Below, one piece after another: positions 7,950 to 16,342 of a stretch of 64,000 bases of DNA. The notes under the pieces were generated by a model, which made no database searches, had not been told where the DNA came from, and worked only from the letters and a program-made list of their open reading frames with translations. Each line of letters begins with the position of its first letter. Position 1 is the first letter of the stretch. Origin of the DNA: Mycobacterium sp. 852002-40037_SCH5390672 (GTDB lineage: Bacteria; Actinomycetota; Actinomycetes; Mycobacteriales; Mycobacteriaceae); assembly GCF_001665875.1 (NCBI RefSeq), contig NZ_LZTA01000038.1, forward strand, positions 124,001 to 188,000. The letters are read 5' to 3'. The translations under genes and the position numbers were made by a program.

Positions 7950-9103
7950 CTGTGTTCTCCCAATACGTCTCGTGCCACCAGCATGCGTTGCACCTCGATG
8001 GTGCCCGATGCCACGGTGGCCGCCTGCGCGTAACGCCAATGGTCTTCGATCGCTCCGTGCAGCGCCGCGGAAGTTCCGCTGTCCAGCGCCGTCGGGCCCA
8101 GCACGTCGAACAGCAGCTCGGCGACGAGTTGATCGCACGTCGTGGTGATGATGCGCGCGGCACTGGCGGCCGCCCCCGCCGCCGGATCGTCCTGCAGCGA
8201 TACGGCGCGATAGGCCAGCAACCGGGCGACCCGTAGGTCGACGAGCGCCCGCACCCACCGGGTGCGAATCGTTTCGGGCAGCTGATCCCAGTCGTCGCCG
8301 AGCTGGGCGCGCATCCGTTCGAGCAGCGACTCACAGCGTGCGTAGCGTGCGATGCCCACCCGCTCGAAAGCCAGGGCTTCGCGCATCACCCGCCATCCGT
8401 CGCCGACCTCGCCGAGCACATCGCCGGGAAACGCGTGCACGTCGTCCAGGAACATCTCGTTGAGGTGGTGCGGTCCCAGCATCGACGGGATCGGTCGGAC
8501 GGTGAAGCCGGTCCGATCCATGGGTATAAGAAAAAGGGTGAGCCGCTTGTTTTTTGGCGCTTCGGGGTCGGTGCACGCCGCCAACACGCACCAGGATGCC
8601 ATCAACGCGTACGACGTCCACACCTTCTGGCCGGTGATGCGCCACCCGTCGCCGTCGGCAACGGCGCGGGTACGCAACGACACCAGGTCGGTTCCGGCCT
8701 CCGGTTCGGAAAAGCCCTGGCACCAGATCACGTCTCCGGAGGCGATGGCCGCCAGGTGCTTGGCCTTCTGTTCGGCTGTTCCGTATCGCATCAGCGCGGG
8801 CCCGACCCAGTTGATCCCCATGTACTGCGGACCGCGAGGCTCGTGTTGGGCCCACATCTCCTCGCGCAGCACCGTCTGCTGCCAGACCGAACCACCGCCG
8901 CCGCCATGTTCTTTCGGCCATGCCAGCGCCAGCAGCCCCTCGGTGGCCAGCAGTTTGCAGAACGTCTCGGTGGTGGCGAGGTCCTGCGGGTTTTCGGTGC
9001 AGGCGCCCAGAAAGTCGGCGGGGATGTGGTTGGCAACCAGCTCGCGCAAATGGCTGCGCAGTTGTCCGGCGTCGTCGCCGAGGTCGTAATCCATTGTCGT
9101 CAT
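7946..9103 (-). CDS. Acyl-CoA dehydrogenase (FadE-type), full-length subunit
   Basis: 385 residues with the full acyl-CoA dehydrogenase layout: N-terminal helices (LAWPKEHGG), the beta-domain signature CQGFSEPEAGTDLVSLRT with ITGQKVWTS (FAD and substrate contacts), and a C-terminal helical domain ending SGTIEVQRMLVARDVLG. It introduces a 2,3-double bond into an acyl-CoA, passing electrons through FAD. ATG 9103 overlaps the previous stop (ATGA) with AAGG just upstream; an internal ATG at 9094 is less likely. It overlaps the following dehydrogenase gene by four bases, so the two are translationally coupled and probably form one complex. Confidence 0.88.
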   Translation of the reverse strand: MTTMDYDLGDDAGQLRSHLRELVANHIPADFLGACTENPQDLATTETFCKLLATEGLLALAWPKEHGGGGGSVWQQTVLREEMWAQHEPRGPQYMGINWVGPALMRYGTAEQKAKHLAAIASGDVIWCQGFSEPEAGTDLVSLRTRAVADGDGWRITGQKVWTSYALMASWCVLAACTDPEAPKNKRLTLFLIPMDRTGFTVRPIPSMLGPHHLNEMFLDDVHAFPGDVLGEVGDGWRVMREALAFERVGIARYARCESLLERMRAQLGDDWDQLPETIRTRWVRALVDLRVARLLAYRAVSLQDDPAAGAAASAARIITTTCDQLVAELLFDVLGPTALDSGTSAALHGAIEDHWRYAQAATVASGTIEVQRMLVARDVLGEHR

Positions 9104-10200
9104 CCCTTCGGCAACCCGAGCAGCCGCTCGGCGATGATGTTGCGCTGGACCTCCGACGTTCCGCCGTAGATCGTCGCGGCCAACGCGTCCTGACGCTCGA
9201 ACAGCAGATCCGGATCGGTGGCCGATTCGGGGCCCGCGGCGGCCGCGCTCAGTTCCCAAACACGCTGCAAGGTAAGCGATCCGAGCAACTTCATGGTGTC
9301 GGCTTCCGGGCTGGGCCGCCCCGCGAGTTCGTTGCCCAAAGCACGGTATCCGGTGGCGCGCAACGCTTCTGCATCGGCGATAAGCGAACCGAGTTCGGCG
9401 TAGACGTCTTGGCTCGAGTCCGCGATACCGCGCACCGAGTCAAGTCCGCGTTTGATCTCGACCCAGTTCATGATCCAGATCATCTGACGTTCATGGTGCA
9501 GCGACGACAGGGCGACATTCCAGCCGTCGTTGAGTGGCCCCAGTAGATTGGCGGCCGGCACCTCGACGTCGTCGAGAAAGACCTCGCAGAACGTCTCGTC
9601 GGAGATCGACGCCATCCGGATGGGTTCGATCCTGACCCCGGGCGAATGCAGATCGAGAATGAGGCACGAGATGCCACGATGTTTCGGCGCGTCGGGATCC
9701 GTGCGGGCATACAGGGTGCACCACCGCGACACGTGGGCTTGGGTGGTCCAGATCTTGTGGCCATTGACCCGGAACACATCGCCGTCGCGCTCCGCGCGGG
9801 TACGCAGACCGGCGAAATCCGACCCCGCTTCGGGCTCGGACATGCCCAGCGCCCACCACTCGTCACCGCGCAGCAGCGGAACGAGCAGTCGCTCGATCTG
9901 GGCCGGTGTACCGAACTGACGAATGCCGGGCGCGGCGACGCCGGGCCCCTGAACATTGGGCAGCTTGGGCGCCGACCGCAATGCCGCCTCGATCCGGATT
10001 TCCATCGCGTCGCGCAAACCCAACGATCGACCGCCGTGCTCGCGGGGCCAGGTCGGCTGTAGCCACCCGGCCTCGAACGCGGCCCGCTGGTAATCGCGCC
10101 GCAAACCCAGATCCCAGCGGTATTGCCGATAGTTCGCGTAGTAGTCGTCGGGCAGAAAACCAACCAACCAGGTGCCGAATTCCTCCACCACAGCGCTCAC
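9100..10200 (-). CDS. Acyl-CoA dehydrogenase (FadE-type), full-length subunit
   Basis: 366 residues with TWPREHGG, LGMSEPEAGSDFAGLRT, VNGHKIWTTQAHVSRWC and the C-terminal YGGTSEVQRNIIAERLLG, all standard for the family. GTG 10200 is preferred over GTG 10206: it lies eight bases after GGAGGAG of a MIRU copy, exactly the spacing seen at fadD, and it overlaps the stop of the MIRU mini-ORF (GTGA). It lies between the shorter dehydrogenase-like gene upstream (10250-11329) and another full-length one downstream, suggesting two heteromeric pairs. The substrate is unknown. Confidence 0.87.
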   Translation of the reverse strand: MSAVVEEFGTWLVGFLPDDYYANYRQYRWDLGLRRDYQRAAFEAGWLQPTWPREHGGRSLGLRDAMEIRIEAALRSAPKLPNVQGPGVAAPGIRQFGTPAQIERLLVPLLRGDEWWALGMSEPEAGSDFAGLRTRAERDGDVFRVNGHKIWTTQAHVSRWCTLYARTDPDAPKHRGISCLILDLHSPGVRIEPIRMASISDETFCEVFLDDVEVPAANLLGPLNDGWNVALSSLHHERQMIWIMNWVEIKRGLDSVRGIADSSQDVYAELGSLIADAEALRATGYRALGNELAGRPSPEADTMKLLGSLTLQRVWELSAAAAGPESATDPDLLFERQDALAATIYGGTSEVQRNIIAERLLGLPKG

Positions 10201-10253
10201 GGGCACCGCTCCTCCTCATCGCTGCGCTCTGCATCGTCGCCGGTGCGGCTCAC
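10197..10253 (-). CDS. MIRU mini-ORF 3 (18 residues)
   Basis: GTG 10253 overlaps the TGA of the upstream dehydrogenase (GTGA), and its own TGA at 10199-10197 overlaps GTG 10200 of the next gene. The peptide would be MSRTGDDAERSDEEERCP. It has the same coupling arrangement as the two mini-ORFs before fadD. Confidence 0.4.
   Translation of the reverse strand: MSRTGDDAERSDEEERCP
10200..10249 (-). repeat. Single MIRU copy between two acyl-CoA dehydrogenase genes
   Basis: The core at 10206-10245 matches the 6903-7008 copies with one or two changes (GCGCAGCG instead of GCGAAGCG). It occupies the whole spacer, providing GGAGGAG and an 18-codon mini-ORF that bridges the flanking stop and start codons. 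Confidence 0.8.
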
Positions 10254-11329
10254 GCGGCACCCCCACAGAATCGGCGGCCCACCTCGTAATACAGCGCGCG
10301 GCTGTCACCCAGCATGGCGGCGCCCTGCCAGGCACGCCTGACGTAAAGATGGGCGTCGTGCTCCCAGGTCTGCCCGAGGGCGCCGTGTACCTGGACCGCG
10401 GTGCGTGCACAACCGGCCGCCGCGTCGTTGGCCGCCGCCTTGGCCAGCGCCGCGGCGGTCCACGCATCGGTGGGTGGCGTATCCGGGTCGGCGAGCAGCG
10501 CCGCCGCGGCATAAGTCAGGCTGCGGGCACGTTCGACGCTGACGTAGTTGTCGGCCAGTGCATGTTTGATGCCCTGGAATGCACCGATCGGCCGGCCGAA
10601 CTGGCGCCGCGATTTTGCGTACTCCACCGAGCGCTGCAGCGCGGCGCTCGCCACGCCCAGGAGATCGGCGGCCGAAGCCACCCACGGCGCAGTCCATGCC
10701 GATTCCAGGTCGATAGGCGCAACCGCGATGGGCTCGGCGTCCATCTCGACGTCGGCCAACGGCTGAGCGGGATCGGTGGATTCGGCCGGCGGCACCACGG
10801 TGACCCCGTCGCCACAGCGGGCGACCGCCGCCACGGTGTCACCGTCATCGGAGCGCGCGAGCGTGACGACGAGCTCGGCGCGCGACAGGTTGGGGACCGC
10901 AATTGCCTTGCCGCGCAGGCGTCCCTGGCTCAGCGTCATCGGCGCCCCGGGCAGCCGGGATCCTTCGGCGTGGACGGCCAGGGTGGCCACGACACCGCCC
11001 GCAATGTCGGTCAGCACCGAGTCCAGGCCGGTGTTGCGCAACAGACCCGCGGCCAGACCGACGCTGCTCAGCAACGGAATTGGTGCGATGGCGGCGCCGC
11101 ATTCCTCGAGAACCACGGCCAGCTCGACCGGCCCGTAGTCACCGGCCCCTTCCGCTGAGGGGGCGGCGAGCTCGGTCCAGCCGAGATCGACGACCGTCTT
11201 CCACAGAGAGCGCCAGCGCTCCGGATCCGTGGTCGCTTGGCGTGCGGTGTCGGATGGGGACTCCGTACGTAATATGTCGCGTACGGTGTCGCGCAGCGAC
11301 AGCTGCTCCGAGTTCAGTCCGACATCCAT
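10250..11329 (-). CDS. Acyl-CoA dehydrogenase-like protein, degenerate subunit
   Basis: 359 residues. The N-terminal helical part (LSLRDTVRDILRTESPSD, then LGWTELAAPSAEGAGDYG) and the C-terminal domain (YAKSRRQFGRPIGAFQGIKHALAD, QVHGALGQTWEHDAHLYVRR) are acyl-CoA dehydrogenase-like. The central beta-domain is reduced and lacks the EPEAGSD motif, as in the partner subunits of sterol-type heterotetramers. It is the first gene of the minus-strand operon. ATG 11329 has AGAGG about five bases upstream. The promoter lies in the 76-base gap shared with the divergent luciferase-like gene and contains a CTAACATAG palindrome. Confidence 0.83.
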   Translation of the reverse strand: MDVGLNSEQLSLRDTVRDILRTESPSDTARQATTDPERWRSLWKTVVDLGWTELAAPSAEGAGDYGPVELAVVLEECGAAIAPIPLLSSVGLAAGLLRNTGLDSVLTDIAGGVVATLAVHAEGSRLPGAPMTLSQGRLRGKAIAVPNLSRAELVVTLARSDDGDTVAAVARCGDGVTVVPPAESTDPAQPLADVEMDAEPIAVAPIDLESAWTAPWVASAADLLGVASAALQRSVEYAKSRRQFGRPIGAFQGIKHALADNYVSVERARSLTYAAAALLADPDTPPTDAWTAAALAKAAANDAAAGCARTAVQVHGALGQTWEHDAHLYVRRAWQGAAMLGDSRALYYEVGRRFCGGAA

Positions 11330-11336
11330 AAGACCT

Positions 11337-11345
11337 CTAACATAG
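11337..11345. promoter_or_regulatory. Candidate shared operator CTAACATAG, site A
   Basis: CTA-ACA-TAG in the divergent gap between the acyl-CoA dehydrogenase operon and the LLM oxidoreductase, followed by an A-rich run. The motif recurs at 13863-13871, 17964-17972 and 24337-24345, always between divergent genes of this cluster. Confidence 0.4.
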
Positions 11346-11405
11346 TAAAGATAATAAACTAGCCGTGCCGTCGCAATCGCACGGAACCCGACGTATAGGT
11401 GGCGC

Positions 11406-12266
11406 ATGGCCCAGTGGTATCTGTTCCTGCCGCAGGTGAGGCTGTCGGCGGCCGACATCGCGGACCGGGCACGTCACGCCGAGGCCAGCGGCTTCGACGG
11501 GATCGCCTTCATCGATCACCTCGAGGCGCCCGGGTTGCCCGACGAAAGCATCTGGGAGGCAATGGGCATTGCCAGCTGGGTGGCGGCCAAGACCGAGCGG
11601 TTGAGGATCGGTCATCTGGTGCTGTGTGACGCATTCCGGCATCCTGCGGTGCTCGCCAAACAGGCCGTCACCTTGTCGGAGGCCTCGGACGGCAGGTTCG
11701 AGTTGGGCCTCGGAGCGGGGTCGTGGCCGTCGGAATTCGCGAGATTCGATGTCGGCCAGCAAGATTCGCGGGCCAGGGTCGAGCAACTCGGCCGCCACCT
11801 GGAACTGATCAGGCAGTACTGGGGTGACGACGGCGAGCAGTCCGGCCCCGCTCCGCAATCTCCGCGGAGGTCGTACCCGATACCGCTGGTTCTGGGTGGG
11901 AGCGGACCCAAGATGATGGAACTCGTTCGCAGATACGCGGATTGGTGGAATCTGCCGGCGAACCAGCTCGACAGGCTGCCGAAGCTCGCCCCGGCCGCAG
12001 GAACGGCCCGGATTTCGATCCAGCAGATGGTGGGCTTTGTGCGGTCGGGCAACGACCCCGACAGCGTGCGCGAGGTCAGCACCCGGCGATTCGGCAATCT
12101 CGGATCCGGACTGGTCTGCGGCGATGCCGACGAGCTGATCGGGCACTTCGGCCGTTTGGCCGCCCAACGGGTCGAGCGGTTCTACGTATGGTTTGCCGAT
12201 TTCGCCACACCGGACTCCCTGCACGAGTTCGGTGAATCGGTGATCAAAGGCTTTCCGGCGTCGTAG
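11406..12266 (+). CDS. LLM-class (F420-dependent-like) oxidoreductase
   Basis: 286 residues with a luciferase-like TIM barrel: WYLFLPQVRLSAADIADRARHAEASGFDG at the start, ERLRIGHLVLCDAFRHPAVLAKQA, and LGLGAGSWPSEFARFD. In mycobacteria most such proteins use cofactor F420 to reduce or oxidise a hydrophobic substrate. The sequence places it in the family but does not prove cofactor choice. It is divergent from the four-dehydrogenase operon and ends three bases before the convergent SDR gene, so it belongs physically to the catabolic cluster. Start ATG 11406 follows GGTGG. Confidence 0.85.
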   Translation: MAQWYLFLPQVRLSAADIADRARHAEASGFDGIAFIDHLEAPGLPDESIWEAMGIASWVAAKTERLRIGHLVLCDAFRHPAVLAKQAVTLSEASDGRFELGLGAGSWPSEFARFDVGQQDSRARVEQLGRHLELIRQYWGDDGEQSGPAPQSPRRSYPIPLVLGGSGPKMMELVRRYADWWNLPANQLDRLPKLAPAAGTARISIQQMVGFVRSGNDPDSVREVSTRRFGNLGSGLVCGDADELIGHFGRLAAQRVERFYVWFADFATPDSLHEFGESVIKGFPAS

Positions 12267-12269
12267 ACC

Positions 12270-12986
12270 TCAACCGCGTCGCGCGCGGCGGCGGGCTTCG
12301 GTCGGTATGACAGGCGGTCGCGCGAAGGGGCCGCGCTGCACGGCGGACAGCCGGATCTCCGGCAGATCCACCGACGAGTCGACGGTGTCCAGCCAGGCAA
12401 CCGCCTCGGCGACGTCCGCCACCTGGATCGCATACATCTCGAAGGGGACGTCCTGCAGCATCTCGGTCGCCACCGGGCCCGGCGTGACGATGTGCACGCT
12501 GATGCCGTCGCGGTCGACTTCGAGCGCCAAGGCTCTCGCGAATGCATTCATGCCGGCTTTCGAGGCGGAGTAGGCGGTGCGGGCCGGCATCGGCTCGTGT
12601 GCCGCAGACGACGAGATGAACACCAGCCGCGAGCCCGCTGTCATCTTCGGCAGCACCGCGGACGCCACCACGAAGCACGAATCCAGGTTGGCCGACATGA
12701 TGGCCCGCCACTGCTCGAAGGTCTGCTTGCGTGCGTAGGTTCCGCCGAGCGCACCGGCCGCGTGAACAACGAGGTCGATCTTCTCCAATGTGCTTATCGC
12801 AGCGGGGAATCCGCTCGGGTCAGACGCGTCGGACACGATGTGGCGTGCACCGATCTCCTCGGCGGCGGCGCGTAACGGGGCCTCGCGACGCGCTGAGAGC
12901 ACCACGTCGTAACCGCGCTCAACCAGCTTGTGCGCGCACCCTTTTCCGATCCCGCCGCTGCCGCCGGTGACCAATGCGGTTCGCAT
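12270..12986 (-). CDS. Short-chain dehydrogenase/reductase (SDR)
   Basis: 238 residues with a classical SDR pattern: TGGSGGIG nucleotide loop at residue 7, HAAGALGG (NAG-like) near 85, and catalytic SSS...YSASK near 140-150. It should oxidise or reduce an alcohol/ketone using NAD(P)(H). It is 19 bases downstream of the GntR-type regulator gene on the same strand, so the two probably share a transcript. In this cluster it may act as a hydroxyacyl-CoA or ring-alcohol dehydrogenase. Confidence 0.87.
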   Translation of the reverse strand: MRTALVTGGSGGIGKGCAHKLVERGYDVVLSARREAPLRAAAEEIGARHIVSDASDPSGFPAAISTLEKIDLVVHAAGALGGTYARKQTFEQWRAIMSANLDSCFVVASAVLPKMTAGSRLVFISSSAAHEPMPARTAYSASKAGMNAFARALALEVDRDGISVHIVTPGPVATEMLQDVPFEMYAIQVADVAEAVAWLDTVDSSVDLPEIRLSAVQRGPFARPPVIPTEARRRARRG

Positions 12987-13005
12987 GACCGTTGCAAGCC
13001 GCCCT

Positions 13006-13827
13006 TCAGGAGCGCCGAATGTCGCGCGGCCGCGACAACGCTTGCGGGGAGAGCGCGTAGATGCGTTGATCGTGCCGACCGGACAGGACGTAGGTCTGCG
13101 TGTCGGCCAGATGGCGACCCGCGATGCGGCGAGCCCGGTCGACGTTACCCTCGGCGATCGTCTCGGTCAGCTTGACGTGCGTGTTGAGCGCAGCGCGGCG
13201 CTGAGTGAGCGACGGGTAGGTGCCACGGGACGCGCTCTCGTCGGCCCACTGCCGTTCGTGGCTGCTCCACAGAGTCTCCAGACTGCCGACGACCGCGATG
13301 ATCGTGTGATTGCCGCAGCCGCGGACGACGTGGTCATGGAATTCGCGCCCGATTTCGGTGAAAAGCCGGCCGTCATCGAGGTTTTCGGCCATCGACTCGT
13401 TGATCCGGGTGAGTTCGGGTACCAGGGTGTCGGCCCGGTCCGGCCGTCGTGCGGCCAGGGCGGCGCAGGCGGGTTCGAGTTCTTGCAACGCCATGCCGAG
13501 ATCTGCGGCCTCGACGGACTCGCTCTGCAACAACAACCCGAGCATGTAGGCGGCGCTGGTCTTCGCCGGGGCGTGGACGACGGCACCACCACGGTTGCCC
13601 CGCCGCACCGACACCAGCCCTTCGGTCTCCAGAATGCGCAAGGCTTCGCGCAGCGAAACCAAACTCACGTTGAACTGTTCGACGAGCACCTCTTGGCGTG
13701 GCAAGAGATCACCGTCCGCGAGCTCGCCGTCGATGATCTGACGGCGCAACTCATCGGCTACGATTTCGGCGATCCTCGGCGCCGACAACCGGCGCCGGGC
13801 GTCGGGGCCAATTCCCAAGGCGGTCAT
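13006..13827 (-). CDS. GntR/FadR-family transcriptional regulator
   Basis: About 273 residues. Residues 15-80 form the winged helix-turn-helix (LLPRQEVLVEQFNVSLVSLREALRILETEGLVSVRRG), and the rest is an all-helical FCD ligand-binding domain with conserved His and Asp positions (FHDHVVRGCGNHTI, HVKLTETIAEGN) that usually bind a metal and a carboxylate or acyl-CoA. ATG 13827 with GAGGA upstream is preferred over TTG 13845. It is divergent from the fused CoA-transferase and its promoter contains one copy of the CTAAMATAG palindrome, making it the leading candidate to control the cluster. Which ligand it senses is unknown. Confidence 0.87.
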   Translation of the reverse strand: MTALGIGPDARRRLSAPRIAEIVADELRRQIIDGELADGDLLPRQEVLVEQFNVSLVSLREALRILETEGLVSVRRGNRGGAVVHAPAKTSAAYMLGLLLQSESVEAADLGMALQELEPACAALAARRPDRADTLVPELTRINESMAENLDDGRLFTEIGREFHDHVVRGCGNHTIIAVVGSLETLWSSHERQWADESASRGTYPSLTQRRAALNTHVKLTETIAEGNVDRARRIAGRHLADTQTYVLSGRHDQRIYALSPQALSRPRDIRRS

Positions 13828-13862
13828 CCGATCCTCGATACACAAGCAACTCGCTGGCTTAG

Positions 13863-13871
13863 CTATTTTAG
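13863..13871. promoter_or_regulatory. Candidate shared operator, site B
   Basis: The inverse strand reads CTAAAATAG. With flanks it is GCTA-TTT-TAGC (13862-13872), a perfect palindrome around three bases, lying between the divergent GntR and CoA-transferase genes. A second AT-rich stretch, GATATAAATAGC, follows and may hold the -10 of the plus-strand gene. Confidence 0.42.
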
Positions 13872-13927
13872 CAGTAATGATATAAATAGCTTCTCTGGTC
13901 GCATGCCGATCGGAAGGGCGGGTTCAA

Positions 13928-16324
13928 TTGAGCGAGCGGTCCGAAAGCCGGCCGACACCGCTACATGATTTGCGTGTCGTCGAGATCAGTGACCGGATAG
14001 CGGGCAGCTACTGCGGCAAGCTGCTGCTCGACGCCGGCGCACAGGTGTATAAAATCGAACCGCCGCAAGGGGATTCGTTGCGGCGGTACTGCGCCAGCGG
14101 TTCCTCGGTTCCCCCGGGATGCAGCGCGCCGTTCTTCAGCTACCTCAATGCGGGCAAGCGCAGCATGACTTTCGCCCCAGGTGCTACGGAGTCGGCGCGA
14201 TTTCGCGCCATGCTGGCCGCCGCCGACGTAGTGGTCGTGACCGCCGGCCCGGCGCGGGCCGCGGCGCTGGGTGTCGACCCACGCCAACTGCTGGAACACT
14301 CGTCGCGGGCAATCATCGTCACGATCTCCGACTTCGGCTGGGCCGGACCCTATGCGGACCGGGCCGCCACCGAGTTCACCTTGCAAGCGTGGGCCGGCTC
14401 GCCCGGCTTCCGTGGCGATCCGGCCGGGCCGCCGATTTCCATCGGCGGCGATCTCGGCGAGTACATGGGCGGCGTGTTCGCCGCGTTCGGCGTCCTGGCG
14501 CTGCGCCGCCGCGTCGAGCGCGGCGGACCCGGCGAGCACCTGGACCTGTCCATGCTGGAAGCGATGACCACGATGCAGAGCAGCGAATGGCTGCATTCGC
14601 AGCTGCTGGGCGTCCCGCCGATCCGCCGCACCACCGAGGTCCCATCGATCGAACCGGCCAAGGACGGCTACGTCGGGATCACCATGGTCACCGGTCAGCA
14701 GTGGCTCGACTTCACCGCGATGGTCGAATGTCCGCAATTGGAGGAGATCGAACAGCTGCGGTTTCAAATCGGCCGGTGGCAATACCGCGACCTGATCCGC
14801 GAACAGATCCATCCGTGGCTGGCCGAACGGACCGTCGCGGAAATCGTCGAACTCGGACAACTGTTCCGGCTGCCGATCGCCGCGCTGGGCAACGGTTCCA
14901 CCATTCGGGAGCTGGAGTACGTGCGCGAGCGCGAGGTCTTTATCCATAATCCCACCGGGTTCCATCAGCCCCGCCCGCCCTGGCTGATGTCGGCCTGCGC
15001 GCCCGCGCCCCTCGGCGATACCCCACCTCTCGGTGAGGACGATGACGAGTCCCCTTGGCGCCGTGTGGAACTCGAAGCCGAGCCGGAGCCGGACGGGCTA
15101 CCGCTGGCCGGTGTGCGCATCATCGACCTCACCGCGTTCTGGGCCGGCCCCGCCGCAACCCACCTGCTCGCCGCCTTCGGCGCAGACGTCGTCAAGGTCG
15201 AGTCGATCCAGCGCCCCGACGGCATCCGGTACTCGGGCGCCATGCGCACCGACGTGGAAGACTGGTGGGAGTACGGCTGGGTGTTCCACGCGATGAACAC
15301 CAACAAGCGTTCGGTCACACTGGATTTGGGATCCGAGCAGGGCCGTCGTCTGTTCACCGAGTTGGTCGCCGACGCCGACATCGTGATCGAGAACTTCTCG
15401 CCGCGGGTGATGGAGCAATTCGGACTCACCGACGACGTGCTGCGCAAGGTCAACCCGAAACTTGTGTTCGCCCGGATGCCCGCGTTCGGCGTCGAAGGGC
15501 CATGGCGGGAACGAGTCGGGTTCGCGCCCACCATGGAACAGATCGCCGGGTTGGCGTGGGTGACGGGCCTGCCAGAGGGGCCACCGGTGACACCGCGCGG
15601 GGCGTGCGATCCGCTGGCCGGTGTGCACGCCGCTTTCGCCGTGCTGGCCGCGCTGAACTTCGCCGAACGCACCGGGACGGGCCAACTGGTTGAGCTGCCG
15701 ATGCTCGAAACCGTGCTCAACGCCACCGCGATACAGGCGATCGAGTCCGAAGTCTTCGGAGTGACGTTGACCCGTCGCGGCAACCGCGGTCACAGCGCCG
15801 CGATCCAGAACATCTACCGGTGCGCCGGACCCGACGATTGGGTCGCGATCACCGTTCGCGACGATGCGCAGTGGCAGGCGCTGGTGGAGTTGATGGATCG
15901 ACCGGGGTGGTGTGACGACGAGGACTTGTCCACGATCGCCGGGCGCCATGGTCGAGCCGACGAAATCGATGGCAGGCTGGCGGATTGGTTTGTTGGGCAG
16001 CCACGTGATTCGACCGTGGAGCGGTTGGCCGGCGCGGGTGTTCCCGCGGCTCCGGTGGTGTCGCCGTCGCTGGTCACGGACAATCCGCAACTGCGCGAGC
16101 GCGGCTTTTTCGAGGCGTTGCATCATGGGAGTACCGGACTCGGCCTGTACCCCTGCCCGCCGTTCGCTCGGCTCGGCGGTCAGGACAAATGGCTGCTGCG
16201 GCCGCCGCCGAAGCTGGGCGAGCACAATGAGGAGATCCTGCGTGATCGGTGCGGGCTGACCGACGAAGAGCTGACACGCCTCGCGACCAGCGGGGTGATC
16301 GGGACCCGACCCAAGGGCCTCTAG
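13928..16324 (+). CDS. Fused double class III CoA-transferase (CaiB/BaiF x2)
   Basis: 798 residues, twice the usual ~400. Residues about 10-370 form one CaiB/BaiF domain (LRVVEISDRIAGSYCGKLLLDAGA, KIEPPQGDSLR, GDLGEYMGGVFAAFG). Residues about 390-790 form a second one (GVRIIDLTAFWAGPAATHLLAAFGADVVKVE, NTNKRSVTLDLGS, RGACDPLAGVHAAFAVL with the probable catalytic Asp). Class III enzymes are interlocked dimers, so the fusion may be an internal pseudo-dimer. The N-terminal half looks more divergent. The start is TTG 13928 behind GGAAGGGCGGG; no good ATG or GTG is nearby. It is followed after 18 bases by the ferredoxin gene. It would pass CoA to a carboxylic acid intermediate. Confidence 0.87.
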   Translation: MSERSESRPTPLHDLRVVEISDRIAGSYCGKLLLDAGAQVYKIEPPQGDSLRRYCASGSSVPPGCSAPFFSYLNAGKRSMTFAPGATESARFRAMLAAADVVVVTAGPARAAALGVDPRQLLEHSSRAIIVTISDFGWAGPYADRAATEFTLQAWAGSPGFRGDPAGPPISIGGDLGEYMGGVFAAFGVLALRRRVERGGPGEHLDLSMLEAMTTMQSSEWLHSQLLGVPPIRRTTEVPSIEPAKDGYVGITMVTGQQWLDFTAMVECPQLEEIEQLRFQIGRWQYRDLIREQIHPWLAERTVAEIVELGQLFRLPIAALGNGSTIRELEYVREREVFIHNPTGFHQPRPPWLMSACAPAPLGDTPPLGEDDDESPWRRVELEAEPEPDGLPLAGVRIIDLTAFWAGPAATHLLAAFGADVVKVESIQRPDGIRYSGAMRTDVEDWWEYGWVFHAMNTNKRSVTLDLGSEQGRRLFTELVADADIVIENFSPRVMEQFGLTDDVLRKVNPKLVFARMPAFGVEGPWRERVGFAPTMEQIAGLAWVTGLPEGPPVTPRGACDPLAGVHAAFAVLAALNFAERTGTGQLVELPMLETVLNATAIQAIESEVFGVTLTRRGNRGHSAAIQNIYRCAGPDDWVAITVRDDAQWQALVELMDRPGWCDDEDLSTIAGRHGRADEIDGRLADWFVGQPRDSTVERLAGAGVPAAPVVSPSLVTDNPQLRERGFFEALHHGSTGLGLYPCPPFARLGGQDKWLLRPPPKLGEHNEEILRDRCGLTDEELTRLATSGVIGTRPKGL

Positions 16325-16342
16325 AGAAGTGGAGGGCATTTG

